Assembly (NCBI RefSeq): GCF_000721105.1
Contig: NZ_JOEV01000011.1
Span: 124,001-188,000 of the forward strand
DNA length: 64,000 nt
Direction: 5' to 3'
Source of the DNA: Streptomyces cellulosae
GTDB taxonomy: Bacteria > Actinomycetota > Actinomycetes > Streptomycetales > Streptomycetaceae
Made by a program: the position numbers and the translations under genes. The notes beneath the pieces are model-generated. The model saw only the letters and a list, made by a program, of their open reading frames with translations. It ran no database searches and had not been told where the DNA came from. Positions 1-8,798 of the stretch are shown here, in pieces; positions within the stretch are counted from its first letter, which is position 1, and each line of letters begins with the position of its first letter.

Positions 1-1363
1 GGCCCACCTGGGCGGGCGGCAGGTCGTCGCCGATCTCGCCGAGGTAGACGACCGACACCAGGCCGAGCCCCAGCGCGTTGCCCATCTGCTGCACGGTGTT
101 GATGAGACCCGAGGCGGAACCGGAGTGCTCGCGCGGCACGTCCGAGAGCACCGCGTCCGTCAGCGGGGCGACGATCAGCCCCATCCCCACGCCCATCACG
201 ACCAGCGGCAGGGCCATCTGCCAGGGCGCGATACCGAGGCCGTATCGCTCGGACTCCCAGATGTAGAGCAGCACGCCCGCCCCCATCGCCAGCGCGCCCG
301 CCTGCAGCACCTTGCGCCCGAAGCGCGGGACCAGCTTCTGGACCGACAGACCGGCCGCCGTCGACACGGCGATCGAGAACGGGACGCCGGTCAGTCCGGC
401 CCTCAGCGGGCTCCAGCCCAGGCCGGTCTGCATGTACAGGGTCCACACCAGGAAGAAGATGCCCAGTCCGATCCCGAAGACGGTCTGTACGGCGATACCG
501 GCGGCGAAGCTCTTCACCCGGAACAGCGACAGTTCGATCAACGGGGAGCCGTCGCGCGCCGCCTTGCGCTTCTCGTACGCCACCAGCGCCCCGAACACGC
601 CGAGCGCGCCGGCCATCGAGATGTGTCCCCACAGCGGCCAGTTCAGCTCGCGGCCGCGGGTGAGCGGGTACAGGAGCATGAGCAGGCCGACGATGACGAG
701 GGCGACGCCGACGAGGTCCAGCTTGAGCGCCTTCGGCGCCTTGGACTCGGTGATGAAGCGGCGGCCGAGGACCAGGCCCGCGATCCCGACCGGCAGGTTG
801 ATCAGGAAGATCGGCCGCCATTCCAGTCCGAACAGGTTCCACTCGGTCAGCAGTGCGCCGAGCAGCGGGCCGGAGACCGCGCCCAGGCCGACGATCGCCC
901 CGAAGAGACCGAACACCTTGCCGCGTTCGTGCGCCGGGAAGGTGGCGTGCACGATCGACAGCACCTGCGGCACCATCAGCGCCGCCATGCCGCCCTGCAG
1001 GATGCGGGAGGCGACCAGCATCTCCGGGTTCACGGCGAAGCCACACAGGGCGGAAGCGATCGTGAAGCCGCCGATGCCGATCAGGAACAGCCGCTTGCGG
1101 CCGTGGATGTCGCCGAGCCGCCCGCCGGTGATCAGGCCGGCGGCGAAGGCGAGCGCGTAGCCGGCCGTTATCCACTGGATCTGGCTGACGGAGGCGCCGG
1201 CGTTCCGCTGGATGGACGGGATCGCGATGTTGACGATCGTGACGTCGACGAGGTCCATGAAGGCCGCGGTCATCACGATGGCGAGCGCGAACCAGCGGCG
1301 GCGGTCGGCCGGAGCACTGAGCGGAACCGGAGCACTGAGCGGAGGGGTCTCGGTGGAGGTCAT
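1..1363 (-). CDS. MFS drug exporter, DHA2 type (C-terminus outside window)
   Basis: Proton-driven multidrug exporter of the inner membrane, 14-TM EmrB/QacA class. The protein starts MTSTETPPLSAP and shows the family's motifs in order: FMDLVDVTIVNIAIPSIQ in TM1, GRLGDIHGRKR (motif A) in the TM2-3 loop, and a conserved GAIVGLGAVSGPLLGALL stretch (motif C). At least 454 codons are present and the 3' end runs off the left edge. The ATG at 1363 was chosen because it opens a family-typical cytoplasmic lead. It is divergent from the WYL regulator at 1477, which may control it. Family and strand are secure; the substrate is unknown. Confidence 0.93.
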   Translation of the reverse strand, partial: MTSTETPPLSAPVPLSAPADRRRWFALAIVMTAAFMDLVDVTIVNIAIPSIQRNAGASVSQIQWITAGYALAFAAGLITGGRLGDIHGRKRLFLIGIGGFTIASALCGFAVNPEMLVASRILQGGMAALMVPQVLSIVHATFPAHERGKVFGLFGAIVGLGAVSGPLLGALLTEWNLFGLEWRPIFLINLPVGIAGLVLGRRFITESKAPKALKLDLVGVALVIVGLLMLLYPLTRGRELNWPLWGHISMAGALGVFGALVAYEKRKAARDGSPLIELSLFRVKSFAAGIAVQTVFGIGLGIFFLVWTLYMQTGLGWSPLRAGLTGVPFSIAVSTAAGLSVQKLVPRFGRKVLQAGALAMGAGVLLYIWESERYGLGIAPWQMALPLVVMGVGMGLIVAPLTDAVLSDVPREHSGSASGLINTVQQMGNALGLGLVSVVYLGEIGDDLPPAQVG

Positions 1364-1384
1364 GTCCACAAGCTATGGCCGCAT

Positions 1385-1403
1385 TAGGTCAGATCATGTC
1401 CTA
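1385..1403. promoter_or_regulatory. dyad between exporter and WYL regulator, candidate operator
   Basis: Half-sites TAGGTCA (1385-1391) and TGTCCTA (1397-1403) form an inverted repeat with one mismatched position per arm and a 5-nt centre. It sits 22 bp outside the exporter start and in front of the regulator leader, the usual place for an operator serving both. Binding by the WYL protein is inferred only. Confidence 0.45.
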
Positions 1404-1423
1404 GTTCTCCGGCATCCTCGAAC

Positions 1424-1489
1424 GCATGACGACGGAGAACGCATGACGACGGAGAACGCATGACGACGGAGAAGGTATGACGACGGACA
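1424..1489 (+). repeat. 17-bp tandem repeat forming a chain of overlapping mini-cistrons
   Basis: The unit GCATGACGACGGAGAAC occurs at 1424, 1441 and (last base changed) 1458; a fourth, partial copy provides the ATG of the WYL gene at 1477. Each full unit carries GGAG followed 5 nt later by the next ATG, and encodes a six-codon ORF (MTTENA, MTTENA, MTTEKV) whose TGA overlaps the next ATG as ATGA. The WYL start is therefore the last link of three stacked RBS/start units. Confidence 0.85.
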
Positions 1490-2463
1490 CTCCGGCACGG
1501 CTGCTGCAGCTCCTGTCCATCCTCCAGACGCCCCGCGAGTGGCCGGGGGGCGAACTCGCCGACCGGCTCGGGGTGTCCCGCCGCACGGTCCGCCGGGACA
1601 TCGACCGCCTGCGAGAGCTGGGCTATCCCGTGCAGGCGACCAAGGGCGCGGACGGCGGTTACCGGCTCGTCGCGGGGAAGGCGATGCCGCCGCTCGTCCT
1701 CGACGACGAGGAGGCGGTGGCGATCGCGGTCGGGCTGCGGGCCGGGGCCGGCCACGCGCTGGAGGGCGTGGACGAGGCGTCGGTGCGGGCGCTGGCCAAG
1801 CTGGAACAGGTCCTGCCCTCCCGGCTGCGCCACCGCGTCTCCACCCTCCAGGCCGCGACCACACCGCTGACCAGCGGGGACGGGGCGAGCATCGCGCCCG
1901 AGACACTGACCGTGATGGCCTCCACGGTGGCCGGACGGGAACGGCTGCGGTTCGCCTACCGGGCGCGGGACGGGATCGAGTCGCGGCGCGTGGTCGAGCC
2001 GTACCGGCTGGTGTCGACCGGACGGCGGTGGTACCTCGTCGCGTACGACCTCGATCGCGGCGACTGGCGTACGTTCCGGGTCGACCGGGTGAGCGCCCCC
2101 TTCGCCACCGGGGCGCGGTTCGCTCCGCGGGAACTGCCGACGGGGAGCGCGGCGGAGTACCTCCGGCGGTCGATGTACGGCGGCCGGCAGGAGACGTACG
2201 ACTTCACGGTCACCTTCGACGCACCGGCCGAGGCGGTCGCCGCGCGGGTCCCGGAGTCACTGGGAGTACCGGAGGCGATCGACGAGGGGCGATGTGTGGT
2301 GCGGGGGTCCGTGGGCGACTCGATGGACTGGCTCGCGGTGCGCCTGGCGACGCTCGGCTACGAGTTCGAGGTGCGGGAGCCGGAGGAACTGGTGCGATGC
2401 GTACGGCAATTGGGTGAGCGGTTGGTTCGAGCGGGAGGTGGGGTGAAGGGCGAGGGTGAGTAG
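1477..2463 (+). CDS. WYL-domain transcriptional regulator (DeoR-type HTH)
   Basis: Ligand-sensing DNA-binding protein of 328 aa. An N-terminal winged HTH (about residues 5-60, ELADRLGVSRRTVRRDIDRL) is followed by the WYL domain (about 135-215, with RVVEPYRLVSTGRRWYLVAY) and a C-terminal WCX-like region. The ATG at 1477 is preceded by GGAG inside the 17-bp repeat array. Divergent from the exporter at 1363, so it probably controls that gene and itself. Effector unknown. Confidence 0.93.
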   Translation: MTTDTPARLLQLLSILQTPREWPGGELADRLGVSRRTVRRDIDRLRELGYPVQATKGADGGYRLVAGKAMPPLVLDDEEAVAIAVGLRAGAGHALEGVDEASVRALAKLEQVLPSRLRHRVSTLQAATTPLTSGDGASIAPETLTVMASTVAGRERLRFAYRARDGIESRRVVEPYRLVSTGRRWYLVAYDLDRGDWRTFRVDRVSAPFATGARFAPRELPTGSAAEYLRRSMYGGRQETYDFTVTFDAPAEAVAARVPESLGVPEAIDEGRCVVRGSVGDSMDWLAVRLATLGYEFEVREPEELVRCVRQLGERLVRAGGGVKGEGE

Positions 2464-2883
2464 GAGGGGTGAGGAGCGGGTCGGGTGCGCTTGCCGACTC
2501 CCTCACTGACATGAGGGGTCGCCAAGCCGCTCAGTGACGCTTTGCCCCATGTGACAGAATCTGCCATTCGGCGGGCCACCCCGGGGTTCAGGTGCGGGGT
2601 GTCCCGCCTCTTCCGTGTGCCGGGAGAGGTGACCGGGCGTACGAGATGAGCCGGACCCCGGCGCCCGGGGGGAGGGCGCCGAAGTCCGGCTCGGGGAAAG
2701 TCCCGGCGCCGGGGGGAGTGCGACGGGACGTGGCTCATCGGTCCGTGAGACCTCGTCAGGAGCGTTGTCCTGGACTCGAACTCCTGGACCCTGAAGGTTT
2801 GTTCCCAGGGCCCAGCAGGTTGAAGCGGCGTTCCAACGCCATGTTTGCGCTGTCTTTCGCCACCCGCGTACGCGGGCGGCTTG
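2464..2883. other. intergenic region between converging WYL and hrdD genes, structured
   Basis: No gene seen. A strong two-part hairpin lies at 2648-2692: GAGCCGGAC pairs with GTCCGGCTC and GGCGCCC with GGGCGCC across a small internal loop, suitable as a terminator for both convergent genes. The 2740-2860 stretch has a T-arm-like GTTCGAGTCC on the minus strand but does not fold as a tRNA. Confidence 0.5.
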
Positions 2884-3879
2884 TCACGCCGCCGCGTCGA
2901 AGCCCGTGCTGCGGGCCAGCTTCTTCAGTTCCAGCAGGGCGTGCTTCTCGATCTGGCGGATGCGTTCCCGGGTGAGACCGTGCTCCTTGCCGACCTCGGT
3001 GAGCGTGCGCTCCCTGCCGTCCTCGATGCCGTACCGCATCTTGATGATGGAGGCCGTGCGCTGGTCGAGGCGGCCGATGAGGTCGTCGAGCTCCTCGCTG
3101 CGCAGCAGGGTCAGCACGGACTGCTCCGGGGAGACCGCCGAGGTGTCCTCCAGGAGGTCGCCGAACTGGGTGTCGCCGTCGTCGTCCACCGACATGTTCA
3201 GCGAGACCGGGTCGCGGGCCCAGTCCAGCACGTCGACCACGCGCTCCGGGTTCGAGCCGAGCTCGGCGGCGATCTCGGCGGGCTCCGGGTCGCGGCCGTG
3301 CTCACGGTTGAACTCGCGCTGCACGCGCCGGATCCGGCCCAGCTCCTCCACCAGGTGGACGGGCAGTCGGATGGTGCGCGACTGGTCCGCTATGGAGCGG
3401 GTGATCGCCTGCCGGATCCACCAGGTCGCGTACGTCGAGAACTTGAAGCCCTTGCGGTAGTCGAACTTCTCGACCGCGCGCACCAGGCCGGCGTTGCCCT
3501 CCTGGATGAGGTCGAGGAGCGGGAGGCCGCTGCGGGGGTAGCGGCGGGCCACGGCGACGACCAGGCGGAGGTTGGAGCGGATGAAGACGTCCTTGGCACG
3601 CTCACTCTCGTCGACCAGGGCCTGGAGCTCCTCGCGGGAGGCTTCGGCCTTGGACTCCTCGTATCCGTCGAGGACCTGTCGCGCGAACACACCCGCCTCG
3701 ATGATCTGGGACAGCTCGACTTCCTTGGCGGCGTCGAGCAGCGGCGTGCGCGCGATCTCGTCGAGGTACATGCCGACCAGGTCGCGGTCGGCGATCTCGC
3801 CGCCATGGGCGCGAACACTGCTTGCCGTGTCGGTCCGGCCGGTGGCGGACTGACGACGGGCGACGGCACGGGTTGCCAT
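2884..3879 (-). CDS. hrdD: RNA polymerase sigma factor HrdD (group 2 sigma-70)
   Basis: Alternative principal-like sigma factor, 331 aa. Region 1.2 (IADRDLVGMYLDEIARTPLL, near residue 30), region 2 (NLRLVVAVARRYPRSGLPLL; FKFSTYATWWIRQAITR, which contacts the -10 element), region 3 and region 4.2 (LTEVGKEHGLTRERIRQIEK near the C-terminus) are complete. The start MATRAVARRQ has AAGGGAG at optimal spacing; a longer upstream reading has no such site. Closely matches HrdD of S. coelicolor as remembered, including its phosphinothricin acetyltransferase neighbour. HrdD is non-essential in S. coelicolor and belongs to the thiol-stress (SigR) regulon, consistent with the promoter at 3962-3987. Confidence 0.96.
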   Translation of the reverse strand: MATRAVARRQSATGRTDTASSVRAHGGEIADRDLVGMYLDEIARTPLLDAAKEVELSQIIEAGVFARQVLDGYEESKAEASREELQALVDESERAKDVFIRSNLRLVVAVARRYPRSGLPLLDLIQEGNAGLVRAVEKFDYRKGFKFSTYATWWIRQAITRSIADQSRTIRLPVHLVEELGRIRRVQREFNREHGRDPEPAEIAAELGSNPERVVDVLDWARDPVSLNMSVDDDGDTQFGDLLEDTSAVSPEQSVLTLLRSEELDDLIGRLDQRTASIIKMRYGIEDGRERTLTEVGKEHGLTRERIRQIEKHALLELKKLARSTGFDAAA

Positions 3880-3961
3880 GCGTGCTCCCTTGCGATGGTG
3901 GGTCAGCGGGTGGTTCCAGACGCTGGGCACTCTCCTCGGGTGCCCTGCTTCCGTACGAAAC

Positions 3962-3987
3962 AACGACTGGAATCCGGACAGAATTCC
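3962..3987 (-). promoter_or_regulatory. SigR-type promoter of hrdD
   Basis: On the minus strand GGAAT (3983-3987) is followed after exactly 18 nt by GTT (3962-3964), matching the SigR consensus GGAAT-N18-GTT. It lies about 80 nt upstream of the hrdD start codon. hrdD is a known SigR target in S. coelicolor, so this promoter appears conserved. Confidence 0.8.
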
Positions 3988-4048
3988 CAACCGACCCCAC
4001 TATTTTTCTGATCATGCAGTACCCTGTCCGGCCACACAGGGAGGCGTG

Positions 4049-4588
4049 ATGTTGACAGAACGTTTAGAGGTGCAGGTCAGGCCCGGGGCCGAGGGTGACC
4101 TCGACGCTCTCACGGACCTCTACAACCACTACGTACGCGAGACGCCCATCACCTTCGACACCGCGGTCTTCACTCCGGAGGAGCGCCGCCCTTGGCTACT
4201 CTCCCACCCTGAAGACGGCCCGCACCGGCTGATGGTTGCCACGGGGGCGGGTTCCCGAGGAACCTCACAGGAGATCCTCGGCTACGCCACATCCAGCCCG
4301 TTCCGCGCCAAGCCCGCGTACGCGACCTCCGTGGAGGTCACCGTCTACCTCGCCCCGCACGCCGGCCGCCGCGGCATCGGCACCCTCCTGTACGAGGCCC
4401 TCTTCGCGGCGCTGGCCGAGGAGGACGTGCACCGCGCCTACGCGGGCATCGTGCCGCCCAACGAAGCGTCCACGCGGCTGCATGAACGCTTCGGGTTCCG
4501 GCACGTCGGCACATACGGGGAAGTGGGCCGCAAGTTCGGCCGCTACTGGGACGTGGCCTGGTACGAGAAGGAGCTCCAGCGCCCCTAG
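4049..4588 (+). CDS. GNAT acetyltransferase, phosphinothricin N-acetyltransferase type
   Basis: Transfers acetyl from acetyl-CoA to an amine, probably of phosphinothricin-like or methionine-sulfone-type amino acids; 179 aa. GNAT features: YNHYVRETPITFDT near the N-terminus (typical of Pat/Bar), the acetyl-CoA loop GRRGIGTLLYEALF (about 110-125) and the C-terminal RFGFRHVGTYGEVGRKFGRYWDV. GGGAGG precedes the ATG at 4049 (spacing 4 nt). Divergent from hrdD. The antibiotic substrate cannot be read from sequence. Confidence 0.93.
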   Translation: MLTERLEVQVRPGAEGDLDALTDLYNHYVRETPITFDTAVFTPEERRPWLLSHPEDGPHRLMVATGAGSRGTSQEILGYATSSPFRAKPAYATSVEVTVYLAPHAGRRGIGTLLYEALFAALAEEDVHRAYAGIVPPNEASTRLHERFGFRHVGTYGEVGRKFGRYWDVAWYEKELQRP

Positions 4589-4617
4589 CGGGGCCCGGTC
4601 GACTCAGCCGCGCCGTC

Positions 4618-5409
4618 TCAGCCGAACTGCACCGACCGCTTCGCCATCCCCAGCCAGAACCCGTCGATCACGGACTTCTGCGTGTCCAGCTCGCCGGCGA
4701 CCTCCGCCGCGCCCATGGTCACGAACAGCGGGGCGAAGTGCTCGGTGCGCGGGTGGGCGTAGCGGCCGGCCGGGGACTTGTGGAGGAAGTCCAGCAGGCC
4801 GTCCCAGTCACGGCTCTCCAGGGCGCGGCGGCCCCAGTCGTCGAACTCGGAGGACCAGGTCGGCACTCCCCCGCCGGTGTGCCGCAGGGCGGCCAGGTTG
4901 TGGGTGAAGAAGCCGGAGCCGACGATCAGCACGCCCTCCTCGCGCAGCGGCGCGAGCTTGCGGCCGATCTCCATGAGCCTCACGGGGTCGAGGGTCGGCA
5001 TGGAGATCTGCAGGACCGGGATGTCGGCCTTGGGGAACATCTCGACCAGGGGGACGTACGCGCCGTGGTCGAGGCCGCGGTCCGGGATGTCCTGCACGGG
5101 GATGCCGGGGGCGCGCAGCAGCTTCCGTACGGACTCGGCGAGCGCGGGGGCACCGGGGGCGCCGTACGTCACCTGGTAATAGTGCTCGGGGAAGCCCCAG
5201 AAGTCGTAGACGAGCGGGACCGTCTCGACGGCGCCGAGGGCGAGCGGGGCCTCCTCCCAGTGCGCGGAGACCATGAGGATCGCCTTGGGGCGGGGCAGGT
5301 CCGCGGACCAGGCGGCGAGTTCGCCGGGCCAGATCGGGTCGTCCGCGAGCGGCGGGGCGCCGTGACTGAGGTACAGGGTGGGCATGCGCTCCTGCGTGGC
5401 GGCGGACAT
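4618..5409 (-). CDS. LigB/DODA-type extradiol ring-cleavage dioxygenase
   Basis: Class III extradiol dioxygenase, non-haem Fe(II) or Zn enzyme, 263 aa. Family signatures: LYLSHGAPPLADDP (first metal His, about residue 15), SAHWEEAPLALGAV, FPEHYYQVTYGAPGAPALAE, DRGLDHGAYVPLVEMFP and GSGFFTHNL. The start MSAATQERMP was preferred over a longer reading because it has GGAG just upstream. Divergent from the MarR gene at 5545, which probably represses it. Physiological substrate (catechol- or DOPA-like) unknown. Confidence 0.92.
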   Translation of the reverse strand: MSAATQERMPTLYLSHGAPPLADDPIWPGELAAWSADLPRPKAILMVSAHWEEAPLALGAVETVPLVYDFWGFPEHYYQVTYGAPGAPALAESVRKLLRAPGIPVQDIPDRGLDHGAYVPLVEMFPKADIPVLQISMPTLDPVRLMEIGRKLAPLREEGVLIVGSGFFTHNLAALRHTGGGVPTWSSEFDDWGRRALESRDWDGLLDFLHKSPAGRYAHPRTEHFAPLFVTMGAAEVAGELDTQKSVIDGFWLGMAKRSVQFG

Positions 5410-5439
5410 GGTGCGGCTCCTCCGGAGGTCGGTGCGTAC

Positions 5440-5530
5440 CTGAAGCTCCACTTGCTTCAACTGCTTCAACTTTAAAGCGTATCCAAGAAGACTGTACGCC
5501 CCACTTGTTTAAGATTCAAGGAGAGTTCTC
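5440..5530. promoter_or_regulatory. divergent dioxygenase/MarR promoter region with repeated TGCTTCAAC
   Basis: TGCTTCAAC occurs twice in tandem (5453-5461, 5462-5470), followed by an AT-rich stretch and by CTTG-N9-CAAG (5514-5530 area). TTCAA/TTGAA half-sites of this kind are typical for MarR operators, and the position between divergent starts fits autoregulation. Binding is inferred. Confidence 0.45.
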
Positions 5531-5544
5531 GTAGAGTGGAGTAC

Positions 5545-6054
5545 ATGAACACGGCACCCGCATCCGCTGAAGAGCCACGCTGGCTCACCGAAGAGGAGCA
5601 GCGCGTCTGGCGTTTCTACATGCACGCCACGACCCTCCTGGAAGACCACCTGGACCGTCAGCTCCAACGCGACGCCGGTATGCCCCACATCTACTACGGC
5701 CTCCTCGTCAAACTCGCCGAGGCCCCGCAACTCCGGCTGCGCATGACCGAGTTGGCCATGCACGCGAAGATCACCCGCTCCCGTCTCTCGCACGCGATCG
5801 CGCGCCTGGAGAAGAACGGCTGGGTGCGCCGCGAGGACTGCCCCTCCGACAAGCGGGGTCAGTTCGCGGTGCTCACGGACGAGGGCCGTCAGGTGCTGCG
5901 GAAGACCGCGCCGGGCCATGTGGCGGCCGTACGCAACGCGATGTTCGACCGGCTCACCCCGGAACAGCAGAAGTCCCTCGGCGAGATCATGCAGATCGTC
6001 GCCGAGGGACTCCAGCCGAACGAAGCCGGTGCGGACCTGCCCTGGCTGCGCTGA
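5545..6054 (+). CDS. MarR-family transcriptional regulator
   Basis: Winged-helix repressor of 169 aa, dimeric, usually released by phenolic ligands. Winged HTH about residues 55-120: LRMTELAMHAKITRSRLSHA, then the wing KNGWVRREDCPSDKRGQFAVLT. The ATG at 5545 (MNTAPASAEE) was chosen; an in-frame GTG at 5536 is an alternative with a more distant GGAGA. Its divergent partner is a ring-cleavage dioxygenase, so aromatic-compound sensing is plausible. Confidence 0.93.
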   Translation: MNTAPASAEEPRWLTEEEQRVWRFYMHATTLLEDHLDRQLQRDAGMPHIYYGLLVKLAEAPQLRLRMTELAMHAKITRSRLSHAIARLEKNGWVRREDCPSDKRGQFAVLTDEGRQVLRKTAPGHVAAVRNAMFDRLTPEQQKSLGEIMQIVAEGLQPNEAGADLPWLR

Positions 6055-6163
6055 GCGCGACCAGGGCAGGTCCTGAGGGATGTACGTACGGGGCGTCCCC
6101 TTCCCCGCACGTACCGATGGCCCGAAGGGGTACGACCGGACGGGTGCCGTCAGGCGGGTGCCG

Positions 6164-7693
6164 TCAGTGCGCGATCACCGGCACTGCCAGCTCCTCCGCG
6201 GCGCCCTCGTCCGAGCCGGTCACCGAGGTCGAGCCCGGGCGGCCGGTGTTGATGAAGGTCGCGGCGACCGTCGCGGCCACCACGAGGATGCCGACGGCGA
6301 ACCAGATCGCGTTGGTGTAGCCGTGCACCTGGCCCTCCAGCTGGACCAGCTGCTGCTGGGCCTGGGAACCGGCGCCGCCGATGTGGCCCTTGATGTACGA
6401 GGTCGTCGCGGAGGCGGCGATCGTGTTCAGCAGGGCCGTACCGATCGCGCCGCCCACCTGCTGCGAGGTGTTGACCATCGCGGAGGCGACACCGGCGTCA
6501 CGCGGCTCCACCCCGTGCGTGGACAGCGACATGGCGGGCATGAACGCCGTACCCATGCCGAGGCCGAGCAGGATCATCCCCGGCAGGATCGTGCTGGTGT
6601 AGGTGGAGCCGATCTCGAGCCGGGTCAGGATCAGCATGCCGAGCGCGGCGACCAGGAAGCCCGGAGCCATCAGGAAGCGCGGGGGGACCCGGGTCATCAG
6701 GCGGGTGCCGATCTGCGTGGAGCCCACCATCATGCCGCCGATCATCGGCAGGAAGGCGAAGCCGGTCTTGACCGGCGAGTAGCCCTTCACGATCTGCAGG
6801 TAGTAGGTCAGGAAGAGGAACAGGCCGAACATCGCGATGATCGCGAGACCGAGGGAGAGGTAGACGCCTCCGCGGTTGCGCTCGGTGATGACGCGCAGCG
6901 GCAGCAGCGGGGCCTTGACCCTGGACTCGACGATGACGAACGCGGCGAGCAGGACCGCCGAGGCCACGAACAGGCCGACGGTCGTCGAGTCGCCCCAGCC
7001 GTCGGACTCGGCACGGGTGAAGGCGTAGACGAGCGTGACCAGACCGAGGATGGAGAGGATGACGCCCGGGATGTCGAGCGGCGAGCGGTTGCGGCCGCCG
7101 GCCGGCTCACGGATGACGTAGTAGGCGCCCGCGGCCGCGATGATCGCGAACGGAATGTTGACGAAGAACGTCCAGCGCCAGTCGAGGTACTCGGTGAGGA
7201 CACCGCCGAGGATGAAGCCGACCGCGCCGCCGCCACCGGCGATCGCGCCGTAGATGCCGAACGCCTTGGCGCGCTCCTTGGGCTCCGTGAACATCACGGC
7301 GAGCAGGGAGAGCGCGGCGGGTGCGAGCAGCGCACCGAACGCGCCCTGGAGGGCACGGGCGCCGAGCATCATCGCCTCGTTGGTGGCCGCGCCGCCGAGG
7401 GCGGAGGCGCCGGCGAAGCCGATCAGACCGGCGACGAAGGTGCGCTTGCGGCCCCACAGGTCGGCGATCCGACCGCCGAACAGCAGCAGACCGCCGAACG
7501 CGAGGGCGTAGGCCGTGATGACCCACTGGCGGTTGCCGTCGGATATGCCCAGGTCCTGCTGGGCGGACGGCAGGGCGATGTTCACGATGGTCGCGTCGAG
7601 CACGACCATCAGCTGGGCGAGCGCGATGAACGTCAGCGCTTTCCAGCGGTTGGCGTCCGGGACGCCAGGAGCCTTGACGGCTGTTTCAGACAT
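6164..7693 (-). CDS. MFS drug exporter, DHA2 (EmrB/QacA) type
   Basis: Proton-antiport multidrug exporter with about 14 TM helices, 509 aa. MVVLDATIVNIALPSAQ in TM1, GGRIADLWGRKRTFVAG (motif A), AGGGGAVGFILGGVLTEYLDWRWTFFVNIPFA (motif C region). Start MSETAVKAPG at 7693. The tetR gene at 8593 lies directly upstream on the same strand, 186 bp away, the usual exporter/TetR arrangement. Confidence 0.95.
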   Translation of the reverse strand: MSETAVKAPGVPDANRWKALTFIALAQLMVVLDATIVNIALPSAQQDLGISDGNRQWVITAYALAFGGLLLFGGRIADLWGRKRTFVAGLIGFAGASALGGAATNEAMMLGARALQGAFGALLAPAALSLLAVMFTEPKERAKAFGIYGAIAGGGGAVGFILGGVLTEYLDWRWTFFVNIPFAIIAAAGAYYVIREPAGGRNRSPLDIPGVILSILGLVTLVYAFTRAESDGWGDSTTVGLFVASAVLLAAFVIVESRVKAPLLPLRVITERNRGGVYLSLGLAIIAMFGLFLFLTYYLQIVKGYSPVKTGFAFLPMIGGMMVGSTQIGTRLMTRVPPRFLMAPGFLVAALGMLILTRLEIGSTYTSTILPGMILLGLGMGTAFMPAMSLSTHGVEPRDAGVASAMVNTSQQVGGAIGTALLNTIAASATTSYIKGHIGGAGSQAQQQLVQLEGQVHGYTNAIWFAVGILVVAATVAATFINTGRPGSTSVTGSDEGAAEELAVPVIAH

Positions 7694-7879
7694 GGGACTA
7701 CCCACTTCGGGACTTCGGGACGGAAAAAGGTGTCGTGAGGGACGGCTCGTCGATGCGTCGTTGCTGACGAGGCCGGACGTTCTGCGGAGCTCTATGGGAG
7801 TTGACCGGGCCTGCGGTCTGAACTCATCGGTCAGGTCGGTCGGGCCCGGACTCGGTGGTCGGTAGGTCGGTCAGGTCGG

Positions 7880-8593
7880 TCAGGCCTGGCGGAGATCCTC
7901 CATGGTCGCGGCCGCCCCCGGGAGGACGGAGCGGGCCGGGGCCCGCAGTCCGTCCACGAACAGCTGCAGATGACGGTGTACGAAGCGGTCGGCGCTGACG
8001 CACGCGGTTCCGGCCGGGGGCCGGCTGAGCTGGGCCATGGCGACCATCAGGTCGCCGACACCCACATCGGTGCGCAGTTGTCCGGCCGCCTTGGCGCGGT
8101 CCATGAGCTCCTCGACGATCTGCTCCAGGCGCTCACGTGCCGCTTCCAGGTCGGGGTGGTTCTGGTCGAAGGCGGTCGCGAGCATCGGGCACAGCGCGCT
8201 GATCCGCTCGTCGGCGGAGACGTGCACGAAGCGCTCCAGCGCCGCGAAGGCGTCGCCGCTCTCGGCGAGCGCCTGTTCGGCCGCCTCCGAGGTACGGTCC
8301 ATGACCGAGCAGACGACCTCGCGGACGAGGGCGTCACGGTCCGGGAAGTTGCGGTACACCGTGGCGTTGCCGACGCCGGCCCGGCGGGCGATGTCGTCGA
8401 GCGGCACGTCGGGGCCGAACTCGGTGAACATCTCCCGGGCGGCGGTGACGATCCGCTCCCTGTTGCGCAGGGCGTCGGCACGGGGCCGGGTCACCTTGCG
8501 CTGTACGGGGGTCGCGGTCTGCACGGCGTACTCCTCAGGTTCTTCGACTGATGGCGACGATCCGGAGACTGTCTCCCCGTTTCGCTCGGACAC
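7880..8593 (-). CDS. TetR-family repressor
   Basis: 237 aa. N-terminal TetR HTH at about residues 45-92 (RIVTAAREMFTEFGPDVPLD, DIARRAGVGNATVYRNFPDR), preceded by a 35-residue tail. The C-terminal ligand domain has a conserved VCSVMDRTSEAAEQ region. Read from GTG at 8593; an ATG two bases upstream is out of frame. Probably represses itself and the exporter downstream through the dyad at 8603-8619. Confidence 0.92.
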   Translation of the reverse strand: MSERNGETVSGSSPSVEEPEEYAVQTATPVQRKVTRPRADALRNRERIVTAAREMFTEFGPDVPLDDIARRAGVGNATVYRNFPDRDALVREVVCSVMDRTSEAAEQALAESGDAFAALERFVHVSADERISALCPMLATAFDQNHPDLEAARERLEQIVEELMDRAKAAGQLRTDVGVGDLMVAMAQLSRPPAGTACVSADRFVHRHLQLFVDGLRAPARSVLPGAAATMEDLRQA

Positions 8594-8602
8594 ATGGCTA
8601 AA

Positions 8603-8619
8603 CGGGGAAACGGTCCCCG
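8603..8619. promoter_or_regulatory. perfect dyad upstream of tetR, candidate operator
   Basis: CGGGGA (8603-8608) and TCCCCG (8614-8619) form a perfect inverted repeat with a 5-nt spacer, 10 bp in front of the tetR start codon. A related CCCCGTTTC lies inside the first codons of the gene. Position and symmetry fit TetR autoregulation. Confidence 0.55.
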
Positions 8620-8798
8620 GTTATTTCCCACCCCGTCGAAGATTGCCTGTGACCTGAGTCACGTACCCCTGGTCGGGAAAACCCACGTTCGGTCTCCTCC
8701 AGATCGCGCCCGCCAACCCGTCGCCACAGGGTGATCGAAGGGGCACGAAAGGGCGCAGCCTTCAGGTCGGCGGCTGCCGCGGACCGAAGGGGCCATCC

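Noticed and set aside
2740..2860. tRNA or small RNA on the minus strand (GTTCGAGTCC)
   Set aside because: The T-arm does not pair correctly and no acceptor or anticodon arms can be formed.
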